This document shows, piece after piece, positions 1-9,181 of a stretch of 64,000 bases of DNA. The stretch is from an uncultured Sinobacteraceae bacterium (lineage in GTDB: Bacteria; Pseudomonadota; Gammaproteobacteria; Steroidobacterales; Steroidobacteraceae): assembly GCA_937902995.1 (NCBI GenBank), contig CALEKY010000093.1:158234-222233 (forward strand), in the 5' to 3' direction. The position numbers and the translations under genes were made by a program. Below the pieces are notes generated by a model. It made no database searches. It was not told the origin of the DNA and saw nothing but the letters and a program-made list of their open reading frames with translations. Every line of letters begins with the position of its first letter. Within the stretch, counting starts at the first letter, position 1.

Positions 1-3000
1 GCTGCGCATCCGTCGGATAGAACGGCGCTCGTGCAACTTTGCTGTCGCTGTGCGAGAGCGAGACGCGCAGCCGATAGCTCCAGCCGCGCCAGAGCCCTTG
101 CAGCTCGAGAGGAATCGACACGCTCAGATACGAGTCCGGACTGTAATAGCCCCCGTGGCCGAACGTGTAGTGTTGGAGGTTGCGCTCGTAGCTCCAGAAG
201 TTTGCAGTCACGCCGACGAAGGCTTCGAGCTCGGGCCGCGCGATGAACTTCCAATCCGTCGCAACACGCACGCCGGTGAAGGTGTTGTTGGGCACATTCG
301 TGCCGCGAAGTTGCATGTGACGAACCGAGCCGGCGACGCTGAAGCGCTCGCGATACAAGCCGGCCCACACGTAAGGACCCGTCTCCACGACGCCGCCCCA
401 CGTGCGCCCGCTGATCGGATCGCGCATACCGGCATAGGACAGCACGCTGCTCGTGACGGCGCGACGCTCGACGCCGAGCGCGAAATCGATGCCGCGCCAA
501 TCGGGCGTCCATTCGAGGCCGCCGACCACGTTGCGCAGCAGGAATCCGAGTGGCGTCGTTCCCACGTCCGCGACGAAGGTGTCCGTCGCATATTCCAGGC
601 TCAAGGCAAGCCCGTCTTCGGTGCCGTTGCCGTACGGCCGCGGTGCGGCGGGTCCTGCAGCTTGGATCGTTCCTAGCCGCGCCGCCGTGTCGTAGTCGGC
701 GCCGAGTCTGCCTGCATCGATCGAAATCGCATCTGCGCGCAACGTGAAGCGGCGGTCGTAGTCGTGGGCATAGCTCCACACGGTCGGAACGATCACGGCA
801 TCGAACTGCGAAACGCCTGGATCGCCTGGCTTGTGGCGAATCTCGATGCCGGCTTCCATCCAGTCGCGCGCGCGCGCATCGAGCGCCAGGAGCGCTTCCC
901 GGGCTTGCGCGGACGCCGCGGTGTCGGTGCCCGCGTCGGCGCGTGCGAAGAAGGCGCGTGCGCCTTCGAAATCGCGTTGCGCCAGCTTCGCGCGTCCGGC
1001 GAGCACGAGCGCATCGCTGCGGTGAGGAGCGCGGAGCAATACGCCATCGAGCGTGCGGCTGGCGTCCTCGGTCGAGCCGAGGTCGAGCTGGCGACGCGCA
1101 ATGCCGAGCTGCAGCTCGAGGTCTTCGGCCGGCGCGCGCTCGATCACGTATTCCAATTGAGCGAGCGCAAGGTCGCGACTCCTGTCGGCAGTCAGCGCGC
1201 GTACGTAGGAAAGCCGCGTGTCCAGATCGTCGGGATCCTCCGCGACGAGCGCGGCGTAGCGGTCGCGGGCAACGCGAATCTGATTCCGGCTCAACGCAAG
1301 GTCTGCCTGTGCGACGCGCAAGGCGCGGTCTTCGGGATCTGCAGCGAGCAGGGCATCGAGCTTTGCAGCTGCTGCCTCGTAGGCGCCGGCGCGTTGCAAG
1401 CTGCGAACGGTGCGCAGTTCGAACGCGCGCTGCAATCGCGCAACGGTTTGGCGTTCCTCAGGCTTCAGCTGCGGCTCTGCACGCAACGAGGCGAGCGTCG
1501 CTTCGAGCCGCGGATCCTCGGCGGCATTCAGAATCTCCGCCCACGCTAGTTGCACGCTCGTCTCGTGCGCTCGCTCTTCCTGCAAATACGGTGCGAACGT
1601 GCGCAGCGCACGCTCGCTCTCGTCGAGCTCGATCCACCCGTACGCCACGTCGCGGGCGCGGTCTACGTGCACGAGCGCAAGGGGCTCCACGCTTTCCAGC
1701 ACCGCGATGGCCGCCGCACGGTCGCCGGCATTGCGACGGGTGCGGGCAATTTCGCGGGCTTCGGCGATTCGGGCCCGAGCGTCGAGCTCCTGCATATCGC
1801 GAGTGCGCGCCGGCTCGGGAACCTGTGCGATGGCGGCGCGCGCTTCGGCGTATGCATCGATGCTCGCGAAGTAGAGCCCGCGCGCGTATGCCATTTGCGG
1901 ATCGCGCCGATTCGGCGCGCTGCGCATGAGCGCCGTGGCGCGCTCCGGCTCGCCCTGAGCGACGAGTAGGTTCGCCAGTCGGTAGCGAATCCAGGGATCG
2001 TCCGGTGCGAGCTCTAGTGCGCGCTCGAAATCGGCGCGTGCGCGCGCAAGATCTCCCGCCGTTTGGGCCGCGCGTGCCCGACCGTCGAAGGCGACGGCCA
2101 GCAACTCGTCGCGTGCGGCGCTGGTCCAGCGTCGATCTGTCGGCCGCGACTGCAGCCGCTCGATGGCGGCGTCGTAAAGCCCGCGATCCAGGAGCAAGCG
2201 CACATGCGTCTCGAACAGCCATGCCGAGGACGGCTCGAGCCGCATGGCGTCCTCGAGCGCTCGCTGAGCGGTATCGACGTCGCCTGCGGCGACGAAGCGT
2301 TCGCTGACGGCGATGACCGACTCGGCATTGCCGGATGCGAGGGCTGCCGCGACGTCTCTCTCCAATTCGGCGCGCGGCGCGTTAGTACGCAGAGAAGCGA
2401 GGCTGCGTCGCGCCCACTGCAACGCGGTGTCGGTCACGGCATCGAATTGCCGAGCGTCCGGTTGCAAAGGCGCGTCGAGCGCACGCATCACGGCGAGCGC
2501 GCCTTTGGCGCTTCTTGCCGCCGCAGGCGTGGACAAGAGGGCATCGCGCAACCCGCGGGCGATGGTGCGCTGAGGCTCGGATGCTGCGTCGTTCGCGACG
2601 GTGTCTTCGAATGCACGAATCGCGGCGTCGAATTGCGCGCGGTCGGCCAGCATCCGCGCGGCGACGGGGTCGTCCGGGTTCTTGCGTCGGTATGCGCGCA
2701 GGATCTCGGCCGGTACGCGCCGGTAGCCGAGCGATGCGATCGCGTCCGCTAAAACAGGCTGCACATCGCGAGCGCGAACATCGTCGCGTTGCGCGAGCTC
2801 ATGAAGCATGCGCAAGCCTTGTACCGCAGTCGCATCGCGATCCAGCAGATGACGTGCCAGCGCCAGCCGATAGCGTGGATCGTGCGGCCGGCGTGCGGCG
2901 AGACGGCTCAAGCCGACGCGCGCCGATTCCCAGCCGCCCGGCGTGCGTGCGAGCAGCAGGTAGTATTCGATGCCGTACATGCCGTCCGGCGCGCCGTCGG

Positions 3001-3409
3001 GAAACAAACGGTCGAGCTCCTGTCGCGCTTCGGTGCCGCGGCCGAGTTGAATCAGGCGTTGGATCGAGGCGAGCTGCAGGCGATCGCGCGTTGCCACACG
3101 CAGCTCGGTTGCGAACGTGCGCGTCTCGCGCGAATGCGGGAACCGTTCCTCGAGCAGTTGCAGGATGCGGCGCGCCTCGGCGATGTTGCCTTCGCGAAGT
3201 TGCAACTCGCCGAGCTCGAATAACGGTTCCGGCGAGTCGGGCCGCGCGGCGATGAGCTTTTCGAGCGCAAGGCGCGCCAGATCGCCGCGATCGCGGGCTT
3301 CCCAAAGTCGGGCGCTGTGCAGCAGCTCGTCGTTCGCCGTCGGCGGCTCCTGCGCGGCGGCGAAGCCGAGCCACAGCAGACAGCTAAGAATCAACGCGCG
3401 GCGCGGCAT
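1..3409 (-). CDS. bcsC: BcsC, cellulose export porin with TPR scaffold (3' end cut by window)
   Basis: From the ATG at 3409 the frame stays open for 1136 codons to the window edge, so the last part of the protein is missing. The product begins with a signal peptide (MPRRALILSCLLWLGFAAA). A long alpha-helical TPR region follows to about residue 845, with repeats such as ARADFERALELAPDDP. From about residue 848 (DWMEAGIEIRHKPGDPG) it becomes rich in alternating aromatic and polar residues typical of the BcsC C-terminal beta-barrel. In the family the TPR part holds the periplasmic exit path and the barrel is the outer-membrane cellulose channel. Known BcsC proteins are about 1150-1300 residues, so only the end of the barrel should be lost. 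The start overlaps the end of bcsZ by 19 bases, which implies translational coupling. Confidence 0.9.
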   Translation of the reverse strand, partial: MPRRALILSCLLWLGFAAAQEPPTANDELLHSARLWEARDRGDLARLALEKLIAARPDSPEPLFELGELQLREGNIAEARRILQLLEERFPHSRETRTFATELRVATRDRLQLASIQRLIQLGRGTEARQELDRLFPDGAPDGMYGIEYYLLLARTPGGWESARVGLSRLAARRPHDPRYRLALARHLLDRDATAVQGLRMLHELAQRDDVRARDVQPVLADAIASLGYRRVPAEILRAYRRKNPDDPVAARMLADRAQFDAAIRAFEDTVANDAASEPQRTIARGLRDALLSTPAAARSAKGALAVMRALDAPLQPDARQFDAVTDTALQWARRSLASLRTNAPRAELERDVAAALASGNAESVIAVSERFVAAGDVDTAQRALEDAMRLEPSSAWLFETHVRLLLDRGLYDAAIERLQSRPTDRRWTSAARDELLAVAFDGRARAAQTAGDLARARADFERALELAPDDPWIRYRLANLLVAQGEPERATALMRSAPNRRDPQMAYARGLYFASIDAYAEARAAIAQVPEPARTRDMQELDARARIAEAREIARTRRNAGDRAAAIAVLESVEPLALVHVDRARDVAYGWIELDESERALRTFAPYLQEERAHETSVQLAWAEILNAAEDPRLEATLASLRAEPQLKPEERQTVARLQRAFELRTVRSLQRAGAYEAAAAKLDALLAADPEDRALRVAQADLALSRNQIRVARDRYAALVAEDPDDLDTRLSYVRALTADRSRDLALAQLEYVIERAPAEDLELQLGIARRQLDLGSTEDASRTLDGVLLRAPHRSDALVLAGRAKLAQRDFEGARAFFARADAGTDTAASAQAREALLALDARARDWMEAGIEIRHKPGDPGVSQFDAVIVPTVWSYAHDYDRRFTLRADAISIDAGRLGADYDTAARLGTIQAAGPAAPRPYGNGTEDGLALSLEYATDTFVADVGTTPLGFLLRNVVGGLEWTPDWRGIDFALGVERRAVTSSVLSYAGMRDPISGRTWGGVVETGPYVWAGLYRERFSVAGSVRHMQLRGTNVPNNTFTGVRVATDWKFIARPELEAFVGVTANFWSYERNLQHYTFGHGGYYSPDSYLSVSIPLELQGLWRGWSYRLRVSLSHSDSKVARAPFYPTDAQ

Positions 3410-4518
3410 GTCGCAGTCCACCTCGAAGCGAGCGTGCCGTTGCGCTCGAATCGATAGCGATTCTCGATCCAGCCGCTACCGAACAGCGACAGCACATCGC
3501 TGTAGTACGACTCGCCGTCTTGCAACGCCTCGCGCTCGACCCGGGCGCGATGCGCGGCGAGCGCATCGTCTCGCTTGCTCGCGGCGAGCAGCGGCAGCAT
3601 CGCCGCGGAAAAACCGGGCGAGCCCTCGCCTGCCGTCTCGAGCGTGTTCGTATCGACGCGCTCCACGGGCGCGGCGCGCGCCGCGGTGCTCGCGATCATC
3701 GGCTCGAAGTGCCGCACGAGTTTCGCGCGCATAGGATCGTTCGGCGCGAGCATGCCGGCCCATAAATAGACTCGAATCGCGTTGTAGCTGCCGATGCCCT
3801 GCGTCGTGCGGTCGGTGGCGAAGCCTTCCGGCGCGCGATACTCGATCCAGTCGGCGGCGAAACCGCGCGGGGCGGAAGCGAGAATCACGCGCTCCGACGA
3901 GGAGATCAATCGCTTCCACGCGGCGTCGCGCGTCTGCGTCGCCAGTCCGCGCAGCAGCTGGATCGGCACATAGCTGGCGTTCAAGCGCCAGGTGTTGTGC
4001 TCCACGAATCCTTTCGGACCCGGAAGCAGCGTCGGGCCGAGCCCGGGCACGTACGCAACTTCTTCTCTTAGGATCCTCGCGGCGAGTCGTTTGCCGAGCG
4101 TGGCGTATTCCGGAACGCACCACAGGCGGGCAGCTTCGCCGAGTGTGTATGCGAGCCAAAGGTCGGCGTCCGACGCGGAGTTGGCATCCAACACGCGCCA
4201 GGTGCCGTCGAATGCACGTCCCCACTTCCATGCGGGCAGTCGAGCAGCAAGATCGCCGGCCGCGAGATTGTTCTCGGTCCAGCGCAGGAGCTTTACGAAG
4301 GCGTCGCGGTCGTTGGCGACGAGCGCAAAGAACAGCGCGTACGACTGGCCTTCGGACGTGGTGATGTGCTCCGGAACGCTGCGATCGATGACGCGTCCGT
4401 CCTCGCTCACGTAGAGCGCTGCGAAACGCTCCCAGGCCGGCCACTCTTGCGCAGCGGCAACCCGCGCGCAGCAGAGCGCCACCAGCAGCACCGCGGACAA
4501 CGAGCGCCGTTCACGCAC
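3391..4518 (-). CDS. bcsZ: BcsZ, periplasmic endo-1,4-beta-glucanase (GH8)
   Basis: A 375-residue protein with a signal peptide (cleavage near AAA-QEW, residue 23). Glycoside hydrolase family 8 motifs are present: TSEGQSYALFFA with the likely catalytic acid Glu56, and ASDADLWLAY near residues 116-124 carrying the conserved Asp. In cellulose operons BcsZ trims nascent glucan in the periplasm and is needed for normal secretion. The gene starts three bases after bcsB stops and overlaps bcsC at its other end, so the three genes form one transcription unit. The length fits the family, and nothing suggests inactivation. Confidence 0.95.
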   Translation of the reverse strand: MRERRSLSAVLLVALCCARVAAAQEWPAWERFAALYVSEDGRVIDRSVPEHITTSEGQSYALFFALVANDRDAFVKLLRWTENNLAAGDLAARLPAWKWGRAFDGTWRVLDANSASDADLWLAYTLGEAARLWCVPEYATLGKRLAARILREEVAYVPGLGPTLLPGPKGFVEHNTWRLNASYVPIQLLRGLATQTRDAAWKRLISSSERVILASAPRGFAADWIEYRAPEGFATDRTTQGIGSYNAIRVYLWAGMLAPNDPMRAKLVRHFEPMIASTAARAAPVERVDTNTLETAGEGSPGFSAAMLPLLAASKRDDALAAHRARVEREALQDGESYYSDVLSLFGSGWIENRYRFERNGTLASRWTATCRAAR

Positions 4519-4521
4519 GCG

Positions 4522-6789
4522 TCACTCGCCTTCGGCCTTCAGGCGCTGTTTGGCGCGGCGTTGCAGCCAGCCGTAGACCCACAATGCGACGACGGCCGCT
4601 ACGGCGAGCGTAAACAACGTCAGCAGGATCGAATGCCGCGACAGGTGGAACCAGAGCCGCTTCCACCACGACAGCGAGCCGACGTAATAGACCGATTCGC
4701 CTTGATAGCTCTCCACGTTGCCGCCGCGCACGATCGTCAAATCGCCGCGGACGCGCGAGACCTTGCCCGCGTCTTCGAGCACGTCGGCGAGCGCCGCTTG
4801 CGCGTGCGTATCGGTGCCGATCAGCGCGACGACGGTGCGGCCGCTGCGCAACGGTGATTCGAAACTGATGATGGCGCCGAGCGATCCGTCGGCTTCGACC
4901 TGCACGCGAGTATCCGTCGACCGGCGGTCGGGCTTGGCGAGGAGGTCGTAGTTGCCGAAATGTTGGGCGGCTGCGGCGTCGCGCAGCGCACGGTTGCGGG
5001 AGCGCAGCTGGAGAAGACGATTCTTGCTCCAGGTCTCGAGCAGGCGATCCGTGCCGACGCTCAGGATCAACAGATCCAGGTTGCCAAACTTGAGCGCTTC
5101 ATCGGTGTCGAGCAGCCGATAGGCGGCGGCCACGGCGCCGGTGTGCCGGCCCATGCGCCCGAGCACGAAGAACAATTGCTCGAGGTTCTCGGGCGAGGCG
5201 ATGTCGCTCAGCACGATCGCCGTTTCGCCGAGGTCGGCGTAGCGCGTGAACGGATAGCCGGCGTTGGCGAAGAGCGCCAGGTTCGGCATCGCGGCGTAAT
5301 GCGGGAACTTGGAGATGTCGATCGTCGAATCCGGATCGAGCGCCTGACGAGGCGTTCCCGTGAACACCGTCGTACACATTCCCCTGCGGTGGAGCTCCAT
5401 CGCGAACTGGAATTCCATCACGTTGTTGCTCGCCAGCTGGAAGGCCGGGATCACGAAATCGTCGGCTTGCTGAGCCGTCGGCTCTTGCAAGAGCGGCACG
5501 AGCAATCTGTCGCCGAGCGTGCGTTCGGCTTCGGAACGCAGCCGATACGACCGCAGCAACTGATTGTTGATGCTGATGCTGAGCATCGAGTTGTCGCCTT
5601 CGTGCGGCACCGTGTAGCGGTAGCGCAGCTCGACGGGTACGCCGCTGCGATTCCAAGTGAACAGATCCGGCGGGAGCCGCAGATTGACGTGGATCGGCTC
5701 AGGCGCGAAGCCGGAACTCTGCAGCTGTTCCTGGAACTCGACCAGCTCGCCGAGCTTCACCGGTCGGTCGGAGCGCAGCCAGCGCGGTACGTCGTAGGCT
5801 TTACGCCGCTCGTACTCGACCGCCTCGATCGTGGCGGTCGATCCGGTCAGCACCGGGTTGCCGAGCACCAAGCCTTCGACCGCGGCGCGCAGTTGAGCTT
5901 CGTCCTTGCCCTGAAAGACGAGTAACTTGACGTACGGATCGAGCGGATGATCGACGATGCTCACCGTCGGTTTCGATACCTCGTCGAGCGGCAGGCCGGC
6001 CGGGCGCGCCGCGTTCGTCGCGAAGACCAGCGCATGCCGCAGCGGCGCTTCGTCGAAGCTGACCGGGAAGCGTGCGCTGCGGTAGTCGGCGAGAGCGCCG
6101 AACCACGAGGCGATGACGCCTGCGCTGCGTACGATCTCGCGCGACGCCGCGCGCGGCAGGACGATCGGCAGCACGAGACGGCGGTTGTCGCGTCTGTCGA
6201 AGAAGGGCGCGGGCAGCAACGCAAGATCGTTGCGCAGCTCGAGCGGCCGAATCGTCAGCTCGAGCTCGCTTTGCGGACTGATCACCGCCCAGATCGAGGA
6301 GTGCTGCGGATCCTCGCATTCCAGCGTGTAGTGCCCGATCAGCTCGAAACGGAGCTGGTTGTAGTCGGTGAAGTAACGAGGATCGAGCGCGATCTCGCGT
6401 TCGTTCTCCCGACCCGCCTGTTCCCTCGGCAGAGGCAACGTCGCGAGCAACTGATCGTTCATGTGCACTCGCAGGTGCGACAGGTCGGGTAGCAGCGCGG
6501 GCGAATAGGTCAGACGCAGGCGCAGCTTCGCGCCGACGATGACCTCGTCGATGCGCGCGCCGACGTTCACAGTGCCTCGGGTCTTGATCCCGTGAAGCTC
6601 GATCGGGCCGGCGCCCAGCTCTGCAAGTGTGATCTTCGTCTCGCGCAGCGGCTTGGATGCTGTGGGATCCGTCGCACTTCGCGCGGCGGACACGTGACCG
6701 AGGAAGGCCAGCAAGCACGCGAACAGGATGCCACCTGTCCAGCGTGCGCGGGGAATCGATGGTTTAGTTCGATGGGCTAGCAGACTCAT
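4522..6789 (-). CDS. bcsB: BcsB, periplasmic subunit of cellulose synthase
   Basis: Start chosen at the ATG at 6789 (MSLLAHRTKPS), because it is followed by a signal segment (GGILFACLLAFLGHVSA). The longer open frame upstream has no family-like sequence. The product is 755 residues. It shows the beta-rich BcsB domains (for example VHMNDQLLATLPLP and VPVELRYRY) and ends in one transmembrane helix at about residues 715-740 followed by a basic tail, as known BcsB proteins do. BcsB partners the inner-membrane synthase BcsA and guides the glucan across the periplasm. bcsA is normally directly upstream. Here the upstream neighbour is an HtrA-type protease. Confidence 0.95.
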   Translation of the reverse strand: MSLLAHRTKPSIPRARWTGGILFACLLAFLGHVSAARSATDPTASKPLRETKITLAELGAGPIELHGIKTRGTVNVGARIDEVIVGAKLRLRLTYSPALLPDLSHLRVHMNDQLLATLPLPREQAGRENEREIALDPRYFTDYNQLRFELIGHYTLECEDPQHSSIWAVISPQSELELTIRPLELRNDLALLPAPFFDRRDNRRLVLPIVLPRAASREIVRSAGVIASWFGALADYRSARFPVSFDEAPLRHALVFATNAARPAGLPLDEVSKPTVSIVDHPLDPYVKLLVFQGKDEAQLRAAVEGLVLGNPVLTGSTATIEAVEYERRKAYDVPRWLRSDRPVKLGELVEFQEQLQSSGFAPEPIHVNLRLPPDLFTWNRSGVPVELRYRYTVPHEGDNSMLSISINNQLLRSYRLRSEAERTLGDRLLVPLLQEPTAQQADDFVIPAFQLASNNVMEFQFAMELHRRGMCTTVFTGTPRQALDPDSTIDISKFPHYAAMPNLALFANAGYPFTRYADLGETAIVLSDIASPENLEQLFFVLGRMGRHTGAVAAAYRLLDTDEALKFGNLDLLILSVGTDRLLETWSKNRLLQLRSRNRALRDAAAAQHFGNYDLLAKPDRRSTDTRVQVEADGSLGAIISFESPLRSGRTVVALIGTDTHAQAALADVLEDAGKVSRVRGDLTIVRGGNVESYQGESVYYVGSLSWWKRLWFHLSRHSILLTLFTLAVAAVVALWVYGWLQRRAKQRLKAEGE

Positions 6790-6837
6790 TGCGCACGCAA
6801 GTATCGCGCATTCGCGACGAAGCGTGCCGACGCAGAG

Positions 6838-6859
6838 TTCACACTCTGATTGAGTGGAA
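6838..6859. promoter_or_regulatory. Imperfect palindrome upstream of bcsB
   Basis: TTCACACTC and GAGTGGAA flank a five-base spacer, forming an inverted repeat with one bulged base in the 112-base gap between htrA and bcsB. Its place 50-70 bases before the bcsB start would suit an operator for the cellulose operon. No regulator can be named from the sequence. Confidence 0.25.
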
Positions 6860-6901
6860 CAGTTGAAAGGAGTAGTTGATAGCGTGTCGCGCGCGTTTCG
6901 A

Positions 6902-8050
6902 TCAGCGGCTCGCTTCGCCTTCACCCCGCTGCAACGTCGCGCGTACCTGTTCGCGCTTGCCGTCGCGCCAGATCGTGAGCGTGATCGTGTCGCCGACCTG
7001 GTAATCGTCGAGCCGTGCGTTGAGCAGCGCCGCACTCGTGACCTGCTTGCCGTCGACCTCGAGGATCACGTCGCCGGGAATGATCGTGTTCCGTGGCCCG
7101 ATGCGAATGCCGCGCAAGCCTGCGCGCTCGGCACCCGTTCCGGGACGTACACGGACGACGGCGACGCCGTCGATGCCGAGCTGACGCTCGATCGCCCGAT
7201 TCAAGACTTCGTCGGTCTCGATCCCGAGGCTTGGTGGGGCGTAGCGTCCCGTCGCGATCAGTTGCGGCACGACGCGGTTCACCGTGTCGACCGGCACTGC
7301 AAAGCCGATTCCGGCGCTTGCACCCGAAGGGCTGTAGATCGCGGTATTGATGCCGATCAGGCGCCCGGCACTGTCGAGCAGCGGACCGCCCGAGTTGCCG
7401 GGATTGATCGCCGCATCCGTCTGAATCAAATGTTGGATGATTCTGCCGTCATCCTGAGTGAGCGAACGATCGAGCGCGGAAACGATGCCCGTCGTGAGCG
7501 TCCAGTCGAGACCGAACGGGTTGCCGATCGCAAAGACCTTCTGTCCGACACGCAAATCGTGACTCGTGCCGATGGCAATGGGCGTAGGCAGATTCTCCGG
7601 CACACGAATTCGCAACACGGCAATGTCGTGAGCAGCGCTCGCGCCGACGAGGCTTGCCGAATAGTCGCGACCATCGGCAAGCCGCACGATCGCCTCGGCC
7701 GCGCCGGAGATCACGTGCCAGTTCGTCACGACGTGGCCGTTCTCGTCCCAAATGAAACCGGAGCCCGTGCCGCGCGGGACGCTGAGGACGTTGCGCGTCC
7801 AGAAATCCACGACGCGATCGCGCGTGGAAATGAACACGACCGACGACTTCCAGCGCTCGAAGATGTCGATCGTGCTGAGCTCTTCCGCCGTCAGCTCGCC
7901 GCGCGGCGTGACCTCGCGCGGCGCTGCTTCCACGCGTCCGACACGCGAGAGCAACTCCGGCGCCAGCGTCCATACGGCAAAAATACCGAGCAGGGCGATC
8001 GCAACGATGCGCGCCGCCCGGACGAATGGGTCAGTGGGATTTTTGTGCAT
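6902..8050 (-). CDS. HtrA/DegS-type trypsin-like serine protease with PDZ domain
   Basis: Start taken at the ATG at 8050 (MHKNPTDPFVRAARIV). The longer frame would run through intergenic repeats. The 382-residue product has one N-terminal membrane anchor (about residues 12-32), a trypsin-like domain with His112 (TNWHV), Asp142 (AHDIAV) and Ser220 (NPGNSGGPL), and one PDZ domain at about residues 280-375. A single PDZ plus a membrane anchor is the DegS layout. DegS-type proteases cleave an anti-sigma factor or periplasmic clients under envelope stress. It sits just before bcsB in the same direction, but the 112-base gap leaves co-transcription open. Confidence 0.9.
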   Translation of the reverse strand: MHKNPTDPFVRAARIVAIALLGIFAVWTLAPELLSRVGRVEAAPREVTPRGELTAEELSTIDIFERWKSSVVFISTRDRVVDFWTRNVLSVPRGTGSGFIWDENGHVVTNWHVISGAAEAIVRLADGRDYSASLVGASAAHDIAVLRIRVPENLPTPIAIGTSHDLRVGQKVFAIGNPFGLDWTLTTGIVSALDRSLTQDDGRIIQHLIQTDAAINPGNSGGPLLDSAGRLIGINTAIYSPSGASAGIGFAVPVDTVNRVVPQLIATGRYAPPSLGIETDEVLNRAIERQLGIDGVAVVRVRPGTGAERAGLRGIRIGPRNTIIPGDVILEVDGKQVTSAALLNARLDDYQVGDTITLTIWRDGKREQVRATLQRGEGEASR

Positions 8051-8104
8051 CGAAGACTCCAGCTCGCGCGAGAAGCGCGAGAGAGAATCGAAAGTATAAA
8101 TCCT

Positions 8105-8132
8105 GATTCGTGATTCGTGATTCGTGATTCGT
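8105..8132. repeat. Heptad array, GATTCGT x4
   Basis: Four perfect head-to-tail copies of GATTCGT begin at 8105 and recur every 7 bases. They lie in the 310-base gap between the htrA-like gene and the GST gene, which holds no gene. This is the purest array of the GTGATTC family in the window. Confidence 0.95.
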
Positions 8133-8295
8133 AGCGCGCTGGGCTCCGGTCGGAATCGACAGCGACGAGCTAGGTGCGCTGGAAGCGCAGTGCCACGTGA
8201 GTCTCGGGAGGAAGCGGAAGGCTCGGTGTGACCCCTGATTTGTGGTTCGAGGTCGAGGATGAAGATGGCGGCGTAGTAACGCGTCTTCCTCTTGC

Positions 8296-8365
8296 CTTCA
8301 GCCATCAGCCATCAGTCTTCAGCCTTCAGCCTTCAGCCATCAGTTTTCAGTCTTCAGCCTTCAGT
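8296..8365. repeat. Heptad array, CTTCAGC family, 10 units
   Basis: Ten consecutive 7-base units run without a phase slip. The units are CTTCAGC, CATCAGC, CATCAGT, CTTCAGT and TTTCAGT variants. The last unit (8359-8365) contains the stop codon of the GST gene, which reads TGA on the minus strand at 8361-8363. Confidence 0.95.
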
Positions 8366-9077
8366 CTTCCACCTCCTGCCTCTTCGGAATCTCCACTCCT
8401 CGAATCACCGCCGGACGTCCGAGGAAGGCGTCGAGCGCGCGGAGCACTTGCGGGAAGTCGGAGATGCGGACGAGGTCGCCGGCGTTGTAGAAGCCGACGA
8501 GATTACGCACGAGCGAGAAGATCGCGATGTCGGCGATGGTGTACTCGCGACCCATGATCCATTCGCGTGTCTCGAGGCGTGCGTTGAGCACCTCGAGGAG
8601 CCTACGGCTTTCGGCCACGTAATGATCGAGCGGGCGCTTGTCTTCCCAATCCTTGCCTTCGAATTTGTAGTAGAAGCCCACTTGACCGAACATCGGTCCG
8701 ATGTTGGCGACCTGGAAGATCACCCATTGCATGGTTTCGTAACGCGCGGCCGGATCGCGAGGGAGGAACTTTCCGGTTTTCTCTGCCAGATAGATCAGAA
8801 TTGCGCCCGATTCGAAGAGCGCTAGCGGTTTGCCGCCGGGTCCGTTCGGGTCGATGATCGCCGGAATCTTTCCGTACGGGTTGAGCGAGCGGAATTCGAC
8901 AGACCGTTGGTCGCCTTTGGCGAAGTCGACCAAGTGCGGTTCGTAGGGCAGCCCAGTCTCCTCCAGCATGATCGACGCCTTGACGCCGTTCGGCGTGTTG
9001 AGCGCATAGAGCTGGAGCCGGTCAGGAAATTTCGCGGGCCATTTCTTGGTGATCGGATAGACGGATAGATCGGTCAT
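8361..9077 (-). CDS. Glutathione S-transferase, YfcG/YghU (Nu-class) type
   Basis: Start set at the ATG at 9077 (MTDLSVYPITKKWPAKF). Upstream codons in the same frame lie in the intergenic spacer. The 238-residue product has an N-terminal thioredoxin-like domain with the TPNGVKASIMLEE segment. The Thr-Pro-Asn in place of a catalytic Tyr or Cys marks the YfcG/YghU group, which reduces disulfides using two glutathiones. NPYGKIPAIID and FESGAILIYLAEKTG form the glutathione site, and an all-helical domain follows. The last codon and stop fall in a heptad repeat. The gene appears monocistronic. Confidence 0.9.
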   Translation of the reverse strand: MTDLSVYPITKKWPAKFPDRLQLYALNTPNGVKASIMLEETGLPYEPHLVDFAKGDQRSVEFRSLNPYGKIPAIIDPNGPGGKPLALFESGAILIYLAEKTGKFLPRDPAARYETMQWVIFQVANIGPMFGQVGFYYKFEGKDWEDKRPLDHYVAESRRLLEVLNARLETREWIMGREYTIADIAIFSLVRNLVGFYNAGDLVRISDFPQVLRALDAFLGRPAVIRGVEIPKRQEVED

Positions 9078-9122
9078 CGTATGGATCGCCGGTTGCGGAG
9101 CCTGCAAGCCTAACGCAGGGCC

Positions 9123-9165
9123 GCCGGCAAGTGTTCGCCGGAGGGTTGCGAACGTTGCTTGCCGG
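9123..9165 (-). terminator. Hairpin downstream of the AraC-type gene
   Basis: GCCGGCAAG (9123-9131) pairs with CTTGCCGG (9158-9165), and an inner stem pairs GTTCGC with GCGAAC. It lies between the stop of the AraC-type gene and the start of the GST gene on the minus strand. No T-run follows, so a terminator role is tentative. Confidence 0.35.
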
Positions 9166-9181
9166 GCGGCCGGCAACCGAC

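Noticed and set aside
764..1549. 261-codon plus-strand open frame
   Set aside because: It lies antisense inside bcsC, whose TPR reading is consistent throughout. No ribosome-binding site or family-like sequence.
1458..2222. 254-codon minus-strand frame
   Set aside because: Same strand as bcsC but out of frame; the product is Arg/Ala-rich shadow sequence, while the bcsC frame spells TPR repeats here.
4960..5925. 321-codon plus-strand open frame
   Set aside because: Antisense to bcsB, with no recognisable domain.
8296..8365. Heptad array considered as a CRISPR-like or phage attachment repeat
   Set aside because: Units are only 7 bases, contiguous, without spacers, and no cas or integrase genes are near.
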